NCBI RefSeq assembly: GCF_001968825.1
Contig: NZ_MIEU01000002.1
Coordinates: 558,001-622,000 of the forward strand
Reading direction: 5' to 3'
From: Tersicoccus sp. Bi-70
Lineage (GTDB): Bacteria; Actinomycetota; Actinomycetes; Actinomycetales; Micrococcaceae
DNA: 64,000 nucleotides
In this document: piece after piece, positions 55,799-64,000 of the stretch
How positions within the stretch are numbered: the stretch's first letter is position 1
Layout: the number at the start of each line of letters is the position of its first letter
Made by a program: the position numbers and the translations under genes
The notes under the pieces: generated by a model
Databases searched by the model: none
Seen by the model: the letters and a program-made list of their open reading frames with translations, nothing else
Told to the model about the DNA's origin: nothing

Positions 55799-56072
55799 CG
55801 CTGAAACTTCCTTCTCGGATCTGCACCGGCACCCGGACGGGCGGATACTGCCGAAGACAGGCACCGGCGACATGACTCAGAAGCCTGAGTCTAGCGTCAC
55901 AGCGTCGGGCGTCGCATCGGCGTCGTGAAGGAGATTTCCCCGGGTCCGTCGGCCCCCAGAGCAGCACGGTTGGGAGCGGATGGGCCGCGCGCAATAGACT
56001 GTCAGGCGCGCCATGGCATGCCCCGGCATGTCATCGGATCCGACGTCGCGAATCGAAAGGTGTTGCCGCTCC
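55799..56072. other. divergent DUF349/hisS intergenic region
   Basis: 274 bp without a gene. It holds the DUF349 gene's leader on one side and the hisS promoter on the other; nothing else stands out. Confidence 0.5.
55970..56000 (+). promoter_or_regulatory. hisS promoter
   Basis: TTGGGA (55970-55975), 19-bp spacer, TAGACT (55995-56000). The predicted start of transcription near 56007 leaves a leader of about 65 nt. Confidence 0.5.
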
Positions 56073-57428
56073 ATGGCCCGTCAAGCATCCCTGTCCGGCT
56101 TCACGGAACTCCTTCCGGCCGAACGGGTGGTGGAGCTGCACGTGCTCGACAGCCTGCGCCGCACCTTCGAACTGCACGGCTTCTCCTCGCTCGAGACCCG
56201 TGCCGTGGAGACCGTCGGCTCGCTGCTGCAGAAGGGCGAGATCGACAAGGAGGTCTACGCCGTCAGCCGGCTGCAGGCCGACGACGACGAGCGCGGCGGC
56301 CGCACCGACCCGCAGCAGCTGGCCCTGCACTTCGACCTGACCGTCCCGTTCGCCCGGTACGTCGTCGAGAACGCCGGCTACCTCTCCTTCCCGTTCCGCC
56401 GCTACCAGATCCAGAAGTGCTGGCGCGGGGAGCGGCCCCAGGAGGGCCGGGCCCGCGAGTTCACCCAGGCGGACATCGACGTCGTCGGCGACGGCGACCT
56501 GCCCTTCGTGTACGACGTCGAGATGGCCCTGATCGCGGCCGAGGCGCTCGACGCGCTGCCGATCGGTGACTTCGTCATCCGCATCAACAACCGCAAGCTG
56601 GCCGAGGGCTTCTATCGCGGCCTCGGCCTCACTGATCCCACCGCCGTGCTCCGCGCCGTCGACAAGCTGGAGAAGATCGGCGAGAGCGGCGTCGTCACCG
56701 AACTGGTCGAGACGGCCGGTGCCACCGAGGAGCAGGCCCGCGCCGCGCTGCGCCTGGCGGCGATCCGCACCCCGGACACCGGTTTCGTCGAGCAGGTCCG
56801 CGCGCTCGGCGTCGAGCACCCGCTGCTCGAGCAGGGCCTGTCCGAGCTCGCCGAGGTGATCGGGCTCGCCAGCCGTCGCGCCCCGGGCCGGGTCGTCGCC
56901 GACCTGTCCATCGCCCGCGGCCTCGATTACTACACCGGCACCGTCTACGAGACCGTGCTGGTGGGCCACGAGTCGCTCGGCTCGATCTGCTCGGGCGGCC
57001 GCTACGACGCCCTCGCCGTCAAGGGCGACCGCCGCTTCCCCGGCGTGGGCCTCTCGGTCGGTGTCACCCGACTGCTCGCGCGCGTGCTCGCCCAGAAGCT
57101 CGCCGTCGCGAGCCGACCGGTGCCCACCGCGGTGCTGGTCAGCCTCGCCGACGAGGACGGCTGGGCCGCCGCCGACGACGTCGCCACGCTCCTGCGGGCG
57201 CGTGGTGTCCCCACCGAGGTCGCCGCGACCGCCGCGAAGTTCGGCAAGCAGATCAAGTACGCCGACCGCCGCGGCATCCCCTTCGTCTGGTTCACCTCGG
57301 TGGACGACGACGGCGCGGTCCGGCACGAGGTCAAGGACATCCGCTCCGGCGAGCAGGTGGCCGCCGACCCGCAGATCTGGACCCCGCCCGCCGACGACCT
57401 GCTGCCGCGCGTCGTCCCCGGCGCCTGA
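56073..57428 (+). CDS. hisS: histidyl-tRNA synthetase
   Basis: 451 residues, class II. Motif 1 region [26 protein letters not shown], motif 2 [22 protein letters not shown], and the histidine-binding loop [14 protein letters not shown] are present, with a C-terminal anticodon-binding domain ([28 protein letters not shown], in part). The ATG at 56073 is preferred; an in-frame ATG at 56013 would start almost at the predicted transcription start. AAAGG lies 12 nt upstream. Confidence 0.95.
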   Translation: MARQASLSGFTELLPAERVVELHVLDSLRRTFELHGFSSLETRAVETVGSLLQKGEIDKEVYAVSRLQADDDERGGRTDPQQLALHFDLTVPFARYVVENAGYLSFPFRRYQIQKCWRGERPQEGRAREFTQADIDVVGDGDLPFVYDVEMALIAAEALDALPIGDFVIRINNRKLAEGFYRGLGLTDPTAVLRAVDKLEKIGESGVVTELVETAGATEEQARAALRLAAIRTPDTGFVEQVRALGVEHPLLEQGLSELAEVIGLASRRAPGRVVADLSIARGLDYYTGTVYETVLVGHESLGSICSGGRYDALAVKGDRRFPGVGLSVGVTRLLARVLAQKLAVASRPVPTAVLVSLADEDGWAAADDVATLLRARGVPTEVAATAAKFGKQIKYADRRGIPFVWFTSVDDDGAVRHEVKDIRSGEQVAADPQIWTPPADDLLPRVVPGA

Positions 57429-57453
57429 CCCACCCCCTCCACCCCGCGGTCGG

Positions 57454-57459
57454 TAGACT
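57454..57459 (+). promoter_or_regulatory. -10 element before aspS
   Basis: TAGACT in the 68-bp hisS-aspS gap, 37 bp before the aspS start; no convincing -35. The following leader contains GGAAGGA, the aspS ribosome binding site. Confidence 0.45.
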
Positions 57460-57496
57460 CGACCGGACATTTCCCTCGTTCTTCGGAAGGACCCCT

Positions 57497-59332
57497 GTGC
57501 TGCGCACCCATGAGGCCGGCTCCCTGTCGGCCCAGCAGATCGGACAGACCGTCACCGTCGCCGGCTGGGTCGCCCGCCGGCGGGATCACGGCGGCGTCGC
57601 GTTCGTCGATCTGCGGGACGCGAGCGGCATCGTCCAGGTGGTCGTCCGTGACGAGAGCGTCTTCCACGGCCTGCGCAACGAATTCGTCCTGCAGGTCACG
57701 GGCGTGATCGAGCGCCGGCCCGAGGGCAACGAGAACCCGGCGCTGCCCAGCGGCGAGGTCGAGCTGATGGCCGACGACGTCGTCGTCCTCAACACCTCCG
57801 CCCCGCTGCCGTTCCAGGTCGACGAACACGTCGAGGTCGGCGAGGAGGCGCGCCTGCGCCACCGCTACCTCGACCTGCGCCGCCCCGGCCCCGCCGCGGC
57901 GATGCGGCTGCGCTCGGCAGCCAACAAGGTCGCGCGGGACCTGCTGCACGACGACGGGTTCACCGAGGTCGAGACCCCGACCCTGACCCGGTCCACGCCC
58001 GAGGGTGCCCGCGACTTCCTGGTGCCGGCGCGGCTGGCGCCGGGCAGCTGGTACGCCCTGCCGCAGTCGCCGCAGCTGTTCAAGCAGCTGCTCCAGGTCG
58101 GCGGGATCGAGAAGTACTACCAGCTCGCCCGCTGCTATCGCGACGAGGACTTCCGCGCCGACCGGCAGCCCGAGTTCACGCAGCTGGACATCGAGGCGTC
58201 CTTCGTCGAGCAGGACGACATCATCGCCCTCGGCGAGCAGATCGTCTCGGCGCTGTGGAAGCTGATCGACGTCGAGATCCCGCTGCCGATCGCGCGGATG
58301 ACCTACGCCGACGCGATGGCGAAGTACGGCTCGGACAAGCCGGACCTGCGGTTCGACCTCGAGCTGACCGAGCTGACCACCTTCTTCAAGGACACCACCT
58401 TCCGCGTCTTCCAGGCGCCGTACGTGGGTGCCGTGGTGATGCCCGGTGGCGCCTCCCAGCCGCGGCGCACGCTCGACGCCTGGCAGGAGTGGGCCAAGCA
58501 GCGTGGCGCGAAGGGCCTGGCCTACGTGCTCGTGCAGGAGGGCGGGGAGCTGACCGGCCCGGTCGCGAAGAACCTGACCGACAACGAGCGGGCCGGCCTC
58601 GCCGACGCCGTCGGTGCCTCCGCCGGTGACTGCATCTTCTTCGCCGCGGGCGACGCCAAGTCCTCCCGCGCGCTGCTCGGCGCGGCGCGCGTCGAGATCG
58701 GCCACCGCACGGGGCTCATCAAGGACGGCGACTGGGCGTTCGTGTGGGTCGTCGACGCGCCGCTGTTCGAGCCGGCCGCCGACGCCGTCGCCTCCGGTGA
58801 CGTCGCCGTCGGGCACGGCGCGTGGACCGCCGTCCACCACGCTTTCACGTCGCCCAAGCCGGAGTTCGTGGACACGTTCGACACCGACCCGGGTTCGGCC
58901 CTGGCCTACGCCTACGACATCGTCTGCAACGGCAACGAGATCGGCGGCGGCTCCATCCGTATCCACCGCCGCGACGTGCAGGAACGCGTGTTCGCGGTGA
59001 TGGGTCTGAGCGAGGCCGAGGCGCAGGAGAAGTTCGGCTTCCTCCTCGAGGGCTTCAAGTTCGGCGCCCCGCCGCACGGCGGTATCGCGTTCGGCTGGGA
59101 CCGCGTCGTCGCGCTGCTGGCCGGTTACGACTCGATCCGTGAGGTCATCGCGTTCCCGAAGACCGGCGGCGGGTACGACCCGCTGACCGCCGCGCCCGCC
59201 CCGATCACCCCGGAGCAGCGCAAGGAGGCCGGCGTCGATGCCAAGCCCGAGCCCAAGTCGCAGGCGGCGAAGAACGAGCCCGAGGGCGGCACCGGCATCA
59301 AGACCGAGCCTTCCGGGAACACCGAGAAATAG
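57497..59332 (+). CDS. aspS: aspartyl-tRNA synthetase
   Basis: 611 residues, bacterial type with the GAD insertion. N-terminal OB-fold anticodon domain ([23 protein letters not shown]), class II motif 1 in [26 protein letters not shown], motif 2 [24 protein letters not shown], motif 3 [15 protein letters not shown] lysine-rich charged tail of about 35 residues follows. GTG start with GGAAGGA 5-6 nt upstream. Whether it is discriminating cannot be decided by eye. Confidence 0.96.
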   Translation: MLRTHEAGSLSAQQIGQTVTVAGWVARRRDHGGVAFVDLRDASGIVQVVVRDESVFHGLRNEFVLQVTGVIERRPEGNENPALPSGEVELMADDVVVLNTSAPLPFQVDEHVEVGEEARLRHRYLDLRRPGPAAAMRLRSAANKVARDLLHDDGFTEVETPTLTRSTPEGARDFLVPARLAPGSWYALPQSPQLFKQLLQVGGIEKYYQLARCYRDEDFRADRQPEFTQLDIEASFVEQDDIIALGEQIVSALWKLIDVEIPLPIARMTYADAMAKYGSDKPDLRFDLELTELTTFFKDTTFRVFQAPYVGAVVMPGGASQPRRTLDAWQEWAKQRGAKGLAYVLVQEGGELTGPVAKNLTDNERAGLADAVGASAGDCIFFAAGDAKSSRALLGAARVEIGHRTGLIKDGDWAFVWVVDAPLFEPAADAVASGDVAVGHGAWTAVHHAFTSPKPEFVDTFDTDPGSALAYAYDIVCNGNEIGGGSIRIHRRDVQERVFAVMGLSEAEAQEKFGFLLEGFKFGAPPHGGIAFGWDRVVALLAGYDSIREVIAFPKTGGGYDPLTAAPAPITPEQRKEAGVDAKPEPKSQAAKNEPEGGTGIKTEPSGNTEK

Positions 59333-59341
59333 CCCACCACC

Positions 59342-59414
59342 CGCCAGCTCGTCGAGAGATGCAGCATCCGGCCCCGATGAGGGGGCTCGGTGGACATCTA
59401 ACGACGAGCTGGCG
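59342..59414. repeat. long-loop inverted repeat between convergent genes
   Basis: CGCCAGCTCGTCG (59342-59354) and CGACGAGCTGGCG (59402-59414), a perfect 13-bp pair with a 47-nt loop. The right arm overlaps the 3' end of the minus-strand lipoprotein gene. It may terminate aspS transcription. Confidence 0.55.
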
Positions 59415-60045
59415 TCGTCGTGGGGGAGGGCGGTGCGGCTCGGACGGCGGCGACGACGGCGCTGAGCCTGTCGGGCAGGGCCTCGGTGAGGCTGGTGCCG
59501 GGGAGGGTCCGGACCCGCTCGTCGTCGTCGATGACCAGCCGCCCCGTGGGGCCGCCGAGCACCGCCCGCCGGCCGTCGACGGCCCGATCGAGGAACAAGA
59601 TCGCCCGCTCACCGGCATGCATCACGGGATCACCCTCGACGGAGACCTCCCGTCCGCCGATGACCCCGCCGGTCTGCCGGACCGTCAGGGTGCCGGTCAC
59701 CCCGGCGCGACCGGCGACCCAGCGGGTGACGGCGACGCGGACGTCCAGGTAGGGCAGGCCCTCGATGACGGTCGTGCGGCCTCCCGGCAGCACCGTCCCG
59801 ATCACGACGACGTCGGCGGCCTCGACCAGGTCGGTCAGTCGCGGGTACCCGGTCGCCCAGCTCCCGCTCAAGGCCGAGGTGGTCGCCGGTGCCGCCGCAT
59901 CGACCGCGACGGCATCCTGCACGCGAGGCTGCTCCGTGATGGCCGTGCACCCGGAGAGGGCGACCGCGAGTCCGGCCGCGAGGACAGCGGTCATGGCACC
60001 ATTCGGCAGGGCGCCGTTCAGTATGGTGCCGCTCCGTCGCGCCAC
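59398..60045 (-). CDS. putative secreted lipoprotein of unknown function
   Basis: 215 residues from the GTG that follows GGGGAGA by 4-5 nt. The signal peptide has an RR n-region, hydrophobic MTAVLAAGLAVA, and the lipobox ALSGC (Cys33). The mature part contains DLVEAADVVVIGTVLPGGRTT, LDVRVAVTRWVAG and GERAILFLDRAVDGRRAVLGG, a beta-rich domain of the kind found in small actinobacterial exported proteins. No family assigned. Longer in-frame starts run into the dtd region and lack good signals. Confidence 0.72.
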   Translation of the reverse strand: MARRSGTILNGALPNGAMTAVLAAGLAVALSGCTAITEQPRVQDAVAVDAAAPATTSALSGSWATGYPRLTDLVEAADVVVIGTVLPGGRTTVIEGLPYLDVRVAVTRWVAGRAGVTGTLTVRQTGGVIGGREVSVEGDPVMHAGERAILFLDRAVDGRRAVLGGPTGRLVIDDDERVRTLPGTSLTEALPDRLSAVVAAVRAAPPSPTTTPARR

Positions 60046-60202
60046 GCAGTCTCCCCACGTCTCGACCCGGATCGCTGCCCCCCGGCGCGTCACTCGATGC
60101 ACGATGCTCACCCGTCCTCGGTGGCTCGTCAAGAGGCGAGGGGGCCGCCGCTCGGCGTGGCCGCAGCCCGACGCGACGGGCGAGGACGCTCGTGGTGACC
60201 GA

Positions 60203-60640
60203 TCAGGCGAGCTCGGCGCTGTCGACGAGGACGGTGAACGGGCCGCTGTTGACGGACTCGACGTCCATCGTCGCGCCGAAGACACCGGTCTCGACCCGGG
60301 CGCCCCGGTCCCGCAGCTCGGCCACGAACCGCTCGTACATCGGCTCGCTGTGCTCACGCCCGGCCGCGCGGCTCCAGGACGGGCGCCGACCCCGGCGGAC
60401 GTCGCCGTAGAGCGTGAACTGACTGACGACCAGCAGGGGGGCGCCGGCGTCGGCGCACGAGACCTCGCCGTCGAGGATGCGCAGCCGCCAGCACTTCTCG
60501 GCCATGGTCGCCGCCGTCTGCGCCGTGTCCTCGTGCGTGACGCCGAGCAGCACGAGCAGTCCCGGTGACTCGATCGCGCCGACGACGGCGCCGTCGACGG
60601 TCACCCGGGCCCGATTCACTCGCTGCAGGACGGCTCGCAT
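60203..60640 (-). CDS. dtd: D-aminoacyl-tRNA deacylase
   Basis: 145 residues, standard length; removes D-amino acids (and glycine from mischarged tRNA) from tRNA. Motifs are [36 protein letters not shown] (SQFTL motif) and [14 protein letters not shown] (the Gly-cis-Pro motif). GAGACT lies 6 nt before the ATG. The same frame stays open for 2.7 kb upstream opposite the phytase/GDPD gene, but that part is a shadow. Physically separated from aspS by the lipoprotein gene. Confidence 0.94.
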   Translation of the reverse strand: MRAVLQRVNRARVTVDGAVVGAIESPGLLVLLGVTHEDTAQTAATMAEKCWRLRILDGEVSCADAGAPLLVVSQFTLYGDVRRGRRPSWSRAAGREHSEPMYERFVAELRDRGARVETGVFGATMDVESVNSGPFTVLVDSAELA

Positions 60641-60790
60641 CCCGGCAGTCTCGCATGCGACCTCGATCGCGATGCGGCGATGCCGGCGTCCCCCGTTCAC
60701 CCTGACGTCACGACGGGGCTTCCCCGCGGCCACCCCGTGGTGCTGGGATCGGACGGTCATCATCATCCGCGATTCCCCCAGGAGCGCACC

Positions 60791-63127
60791 ATGGATCAGA
60801 TCACCCCCGCTCGTCCCCGCCGAAATCCCGGCGGTCTCCTCCGCCGGGTCACCGGCGGCACGCTCGCCGCCGTCGTCGCGGCGTCCGCCCTGGCCGGCGT
60901 CGCCGCCGGTCCCGCCCAGGCCGCACCGGCCGCGAAGGCGCCCGCGACGGCCGACAGGGCCTCTCAGGACTCTCGCCGGCCGCAGCCCACCGGCAGGGCC
61001 ACCGCGCCGCGGTTGCTCGCCCGCGCCATCCTGTCCGCCGATCACCTGGAGCCCGGGCCGCCGTCCGGCGCGAAGGCCACTCCGAACGGCCCGGTCAACG
61101 GGCGCACCGGTCCGTTCGCCGGCCAGGTCATCCCCGGCTTCTCCGCCGCCGTGGACAACGGTGACGGGACGTTCTGGGCCATGCCGGACAACGGGTTCGG
61201 CGCGAAGACCAACTCGGCGGACTTCCTGCTGCGGATCTACCTGGTCAAGCCCCACTGGAAGAAGGCCGGCGGAGGGACCGGCCAGGTGGAGGTGCTCCGC
61301 TCCGTCACCCTCGCCGACCCGCGTCACCGGGCCGGCTTCCCGATCGTCAACGAGAGCAGCGCCGGGCGGCAGCTCACGGGCGGCGACTTCGACATCGAGT
61401 CCCTGCAGAAGGGCGCGAACGGCAGCTTCTGGATCGGGGAGGAGTTCGGCCCCTTCGTCCTGCACGTCGACGCGCGCGGCCGGCTGCTGCAGGCACCCCT
61501 GTCCTTCCCGGGCGGCGGCTCGCCGCAGAACCCGCACCTGGGCGGCACTGCCCCGGCCACCAGGGCGAGTGGCGGTTTCGAGGGCATGGCGGCGTCGCCC
61601 GACGGCAGGTTCCTCTACCCGGTGCTGGAGAAGTCGACCACCACGGCCGCTGATCCCCGGGCCCGCATCATCTCGCAGATCGACACCCGCACCGGCCGCT
61701 ACACGGGACGCACGTGGACCTACCGGGTGGACACCGACGACAACCTCGTCGGCGACGCCCAGATGACCCGCGACGGCAGCCTGCTCATCCTCGAGCGGGA
61801 CGACTTCGACGGGGATGCGGCCGTCACCAAGCGGATCTACCGGGTCGAGCTCGGCAAGAACGACGGCACGGGCGGCCTGGCCAAGACCCTCGTCGCCGAT
61901 CTGCTGCGGATCACCGATCCGGCCGGCATCAGCGCCGGTGGCGGCTGGGGGACCGGTGACACCTACGCCTTCAGCTACCAGTCCGTCGAGACCCTCGTGC
62001 CCCTGCGCAACGGCACCCTCATGCTGGCCAACGACAACAACTACCCCGGCAACGCGGCCCGGCACCCGGGCACGCCGGACGACACCGAGATGATCGTCAT
62101 CGACCCGGCCGCCCGGGTCTCCGTTCCGGCGCACACGGCCACCGTGATCGGCCACCGCGGTGCGAGCGGCTACCGGCCCGAGCACACCCTGGCGGCCTAC
62201 GAGCTGGCGATCCGGCAGTGCGCGGACGTCATCGAGCCCGACGTGGTGACCACGAAGGACGGCGTCCTCGTCGACCGGCACGAGCCGGAGATCAGCGGCA
62301 CGACCGACGTCGCGAGCCACCCCGAGTTCGCCGACCGGCGCACCACGAAGACCGTCGACGGGACGAAGCTGACCGGCTGGTTCACCGAGGACTTCACGCT
62401 CGCCGAGCTGCGCACCCTGCGCGCGGTCGAGCGGCTGCCGAAGGTGCGGCCGCAGAACACCGTCTACAACGGGATGTACCGGGTGCCGACCCTCGCCGAG
62501 GTCCTCGACCTGGCTCGCCACTCGCGCACCTGCGCCGGCAAGCAGGTCGGCGTCGCACCGGAGACGAAGCACCCGACCTACTTCGCCTCCCTCGGGCTGC
62601 CGCTCGAGGATCGCCTGGTCGCGGAGCTGACCGCGGCGGAGCTGAACCGCCCGCACGCCCCGGTGATCATCCAGAGCTTCGAGACCCGCAACCTCAAGGC
62701 ACTGAACCGGAAGACCCCGGTGACGCTGAGCCAGCTCGTCGACTGCTCGGGCGGGCCGTTCGACCTGACCGCCGCCGGCACCCCGCGCAGCTATGCGGAA
62801 CTGATCACGGCGGCCGGGCTGCGGCAGATCGCCCGCTACGCCGACGACGTCAGCTTCTGCAAGGACGTCATGATCCCGCGCAACGCCGACGGCACCCTCG
62901 GGACGCCGACCGCGGCGATCCGGGACGCGCACCGGGCGGGGCTCACGGTGACCGGCTGGACCTTCCGGCGCGAGAACCAGTTCCTGCCGGCCGACTTCCG
63001 GCGCGGGACCGACCCGGCGTCCCCCGGTGACCTGGTCGGCGAGATCCGCACCTTCCTCGATGCCGGGCTGGACAACGTGTTCACCGACAACCCGGACCTC
63101 GGCGTCCAGGCGGTCACCGGCCGCTGA
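60791..63127 (+). CDS. secreted esterase-like phytase / glycerophosphodiester phosphodiesterase fusion
   Basis: 778 residues. A signal peptide (basic n-region [11 protein letters not shown], hydrophobic [17 protein letters not shown], cleavage after AQA near residue 45) leads to an esterase-like phytase beta-propeller domain (about 75-440: [71 protein letters not shown]). A GDPD domain follows (about 455-778: [42 protein letters not shown], both in part). Both catalytic parts look complete. AGGAG lies 6-7 nt before the ATG. Likely frees phosphate from organic esters outside the cell. Confidence 0.9.
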   Translation: MDQITPARPRRNPGGLLRRVTGGTLAAVVAASALAGVAAGPAQAAPAAKAPATADRASQDSRRPQPTGRATAPRLLARAILSADHLEPGPPSGAKATPNGPVNGRTGPFAGQVIPGFSAAVDNGDGTFWAMPDNGFGAKTNSADFLLRIYLVKPHWKKAGGGTGQVEVLRSVTLADPRHRAGFPIVNESSAGRQLTGGDFDIESLQKGANGSFWIGEEFGPFVLHVDARGRLLQAPLSFPGGGSPQNPHLGGTAPATRASGGFEGMAASPDGRFLYPVLEKSTTTAADPRARIISQIDTRTGRYTGRTWTYRVDTDDNLVGDAQMTRDGSLLILERDDFDGDAAVTKRIYRVELGKNDGTGGLAKTLVADLLRITDPAGISAGGGWGTGDTYAFSYQSVETLVPLRNGTLMLANDNNYPGNAARHPGTPDDTEMIVIDPAARVSVPAHTATVIGHRGASGYRPEHTLAAYELAIRQCADVIEPDVVTTKDGVLVDRHEPEISGTTDVASHPEFADRRTTKTVDGTKLTGWFTEDFTLAELRTLRAVERLPKVRPQNTVYNGMYRVPTLAEVLDLARHSRTCAGKQVGVAPETKHPTYFASLGLPLEDRLVAELTAAELNRPHAPVIIQSFETRNLKALNRKTPVTLSQLVDCSGGPFDLTAAGTPRSYAELITAAGLRQIARYADDVSFCKDVMIPRNADGTLGTPTAAIRDAHRAGLTVTGWTFRRENQFLPADFRRGTDPASPGDLVGEIRTFLDAGLDNVFTDNPDLGVQAVTGR

Positions 63128-63142
63128 CATCCGGCAGGCCTG

Positions 63143-63182
63143 CCACGGGCCGGCGGAGGCATCGCCCTCCGCCGGTCCGTGG
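63143..63182 (+). terminator. hairpin after phytase/GDPD gene
   Basis: 17-bp stem CCACGGGCCGGCGGAGG / CCTCCGCCGGTCCGTGG with one mismatch and a 6-nt loop, 15 bp after the stop. Confidence 0.85.
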
Positions 63183-63237
63183 TGCGTCGTCGGTCCGATG
63201 AGCCGGCGGCGCGTCGGCTTCCGTCGGTGCGGGGACG

Positions 63238-63243
63238 TAGCCT
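63238..63243 (+). promoter_or_regulatory. -10 element of rarA
   Basis: TAGCCT, 7 nt before the GTG at 63251; consistent with leaderless transcription, although GAAGGA also lies just before the start. Confidence 0.4.
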
Positions 63244-63250
63244 GAAGGAC

Positions 63251-64000
63251 GTGCAGGATCTCTTCAGCGCCGCCTCCGACGACGAGTCCGACGACGACGT
63301 CGTCGCCCCGCGACGCGGCCGTGAGCGGCAGCCCCTGGCCGTGCGCATGCGCCCGCGCAGCGTCGAGGAGATCGTCGGGCAGCAGCACCTGCTCCGTGAC
63401 GGCTCACCCCTGCGGGTGCTCTCCGGCAGCCAGGCGGGCCCCACCGGCCCCTCCTCGGTGATCCTGTGGGGGCCTCCCGGGACCGGCAAGACCACCATCG
63501 CGAACGTCATCGCCCGCGCCGGCGGCCGCCGCTTCGTCGAACTCTCCGCCATCACCGCCGGCGTCAAGGACGTGCGGAAGGTGATGGACGACGCCCTGAC
63601 CAACCGGGACCTGCACGGCACCACGACCGTGCTCTTCCTCGACGAGATCCACCGGTTCAACAAGGCCCAGCAGGATGCGCTGCTGCCCGGCGTCGAGAAC
63701 CGGTGGGTCGTGCTCGTCGCCGCCACCACCGAGAACCCGTCCTTCTCCGTGGTGTCCCCGCTGCTGTCCCGCTCGCTCCTGCTGACCCTGCGGTCGCTCA
63801 CGGACGAGGACATCACCGGCCTGCTGCGCCGCGCGGTGGCGGACCCGCGGGGCCTGGACGGGACCGTCGCCGTCGACGACGACGCGATGGATCACCTCGT
63901 GCGCCTGGCCGGCGGCGACGCGCGGCGGGGGCTGACCTCGCTCGAGGCGGCGGCCGGCGTGGCCTTCGCCGAGGCCGTCGAGGCACGCGCGGGTGGGGCC
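63251..64000 (+). CDS. rarA: replication-associated recombination protein A (5' part)
   Basis: 250 codons, open at the right edge. AAA+ ATPase (MgsA/WRNIP1 family) acting at stalled replication forks. After an acidic leader ([10 protein letters not shown]) come [21 protein letters not shown], Walker [33 protein letters not shown], Walker [44 protein letters not shown] and the sensor-2 [14 protein letters not shown]. In other Actinobacteria it also lies downstream of aspS. The C-terminal oligomerisation domain is outside the window. Confidence 0.95.
   Translation, partial: MQDLFSAASDDESDDDVVAPRRGRERQPLAVRMRPRSVEEIVGQQHLLRDGSPLRVLSGSQAGPTGPSSVILWGPPGTGKTTIANVIARAGGRRFVELSAITAGVKDVRKVMDDALTNRDLHGTTTVLFLDEIHRFNKAQQDALLPGVENRWVVLVAATTENPSFSVVSPLLSRSLLLTLRSLTDEDITGLLRRAVADPRGLDGTVAVDDDAMDHLVRLAGGDARRGLTSLEAAAGVAFAEAVEARAGGA

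Noticed and set aside
60641-63388. 2.7-kb upstream extension of the dtd frame opposite the phytase/GDPD gene
   Set aside because: Composition is that of a high-GC antisense frame and Dtd has a conserved start at 60640; the plus-strand enzyme carries clear domains.

Overview
The window is chromosomal DNA from a very GC-rich actinobacterium. Codon third positions are almost all G or C, GTG starts are common, -10 elements have the TANNNT form, and many mRNAs look leaderless. Gene order in the housekeeping blocks (thrS-HIT-pgsA-pdxS, pdxT-yebC-ruvCAB-yajC-secDF-rel, hisS-aspS, rarA) follows the order known from Mycobacterium and other Actinobacteria. The overall gene set suggests the order Micrococcales; the genus cannot be fixed from sequence alone.

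Layout. 1-6.7 kb: a complete sialic acid/amino sugar catabolic operon on the minus strand (nanT-nanA-nanK-nanE-nagB-nagA, the last cut by the window edge) with a divergent GntR/FCD regulator and a palindromic operator candidate between them. 6.8-10 kb: four small plus-strand metabolic genes. 10-15.5 kb: a UvrA-like ABC protein, a VOC/AraC pair, a methyltransferase and an epimerase. This stretch also holds three related inverted/tandem repeat elements, two of them with an exact 31-bp period. 15.6-21.1 kb: thrS, HIT hydrolase, CDP-alcohol phosphatidyltransferase, an NmrA-like protein and pdxS.

21.1-42.4 kb separates pdxS from its partner pdxT and looks accessory: a Ser-rich lipoprotein, a VOC protein, an EthR/EthA-like regulator and Baeyer-Villiger monooxygenase operon, and a thioesterase/M3 peptidase/small alarmone synthetase block. 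It continues with a decayed type I restriction locus (intact hsdM, no hsdS, only the tail of hsdR), an orphan membrane protein, a VapBC/FitAB toxin-antitoxin pair, a glycosyltransferase, an EEP-family hydrolase and a DUF2238-like membrane protein. It ends with an asparagine synthetase fused to a CofE-like amide-ligase domain and a three-gene flavin electron-transfer module (ferric-reductase-like protein, FMN-binding protein, ApbE).

42.5-64 kb returns to core genes: pdxT, yebC, ruvCAB (with a candidate SOS box before ruvA), yajC-secD-secF, rel, a DUF349 protein, hisS, aspS, dtd, a secreted phytase-like/GDPD fusion enzyme, and the start of rarA.

The most unusual items are the repeat family with a shared frame but swapped, self-complementary cores, the AsnB-CofE fusion, the restriction-system remnant, and the recurrent -10/6-nt/start-codon module that implies widespread leaderless initiation.
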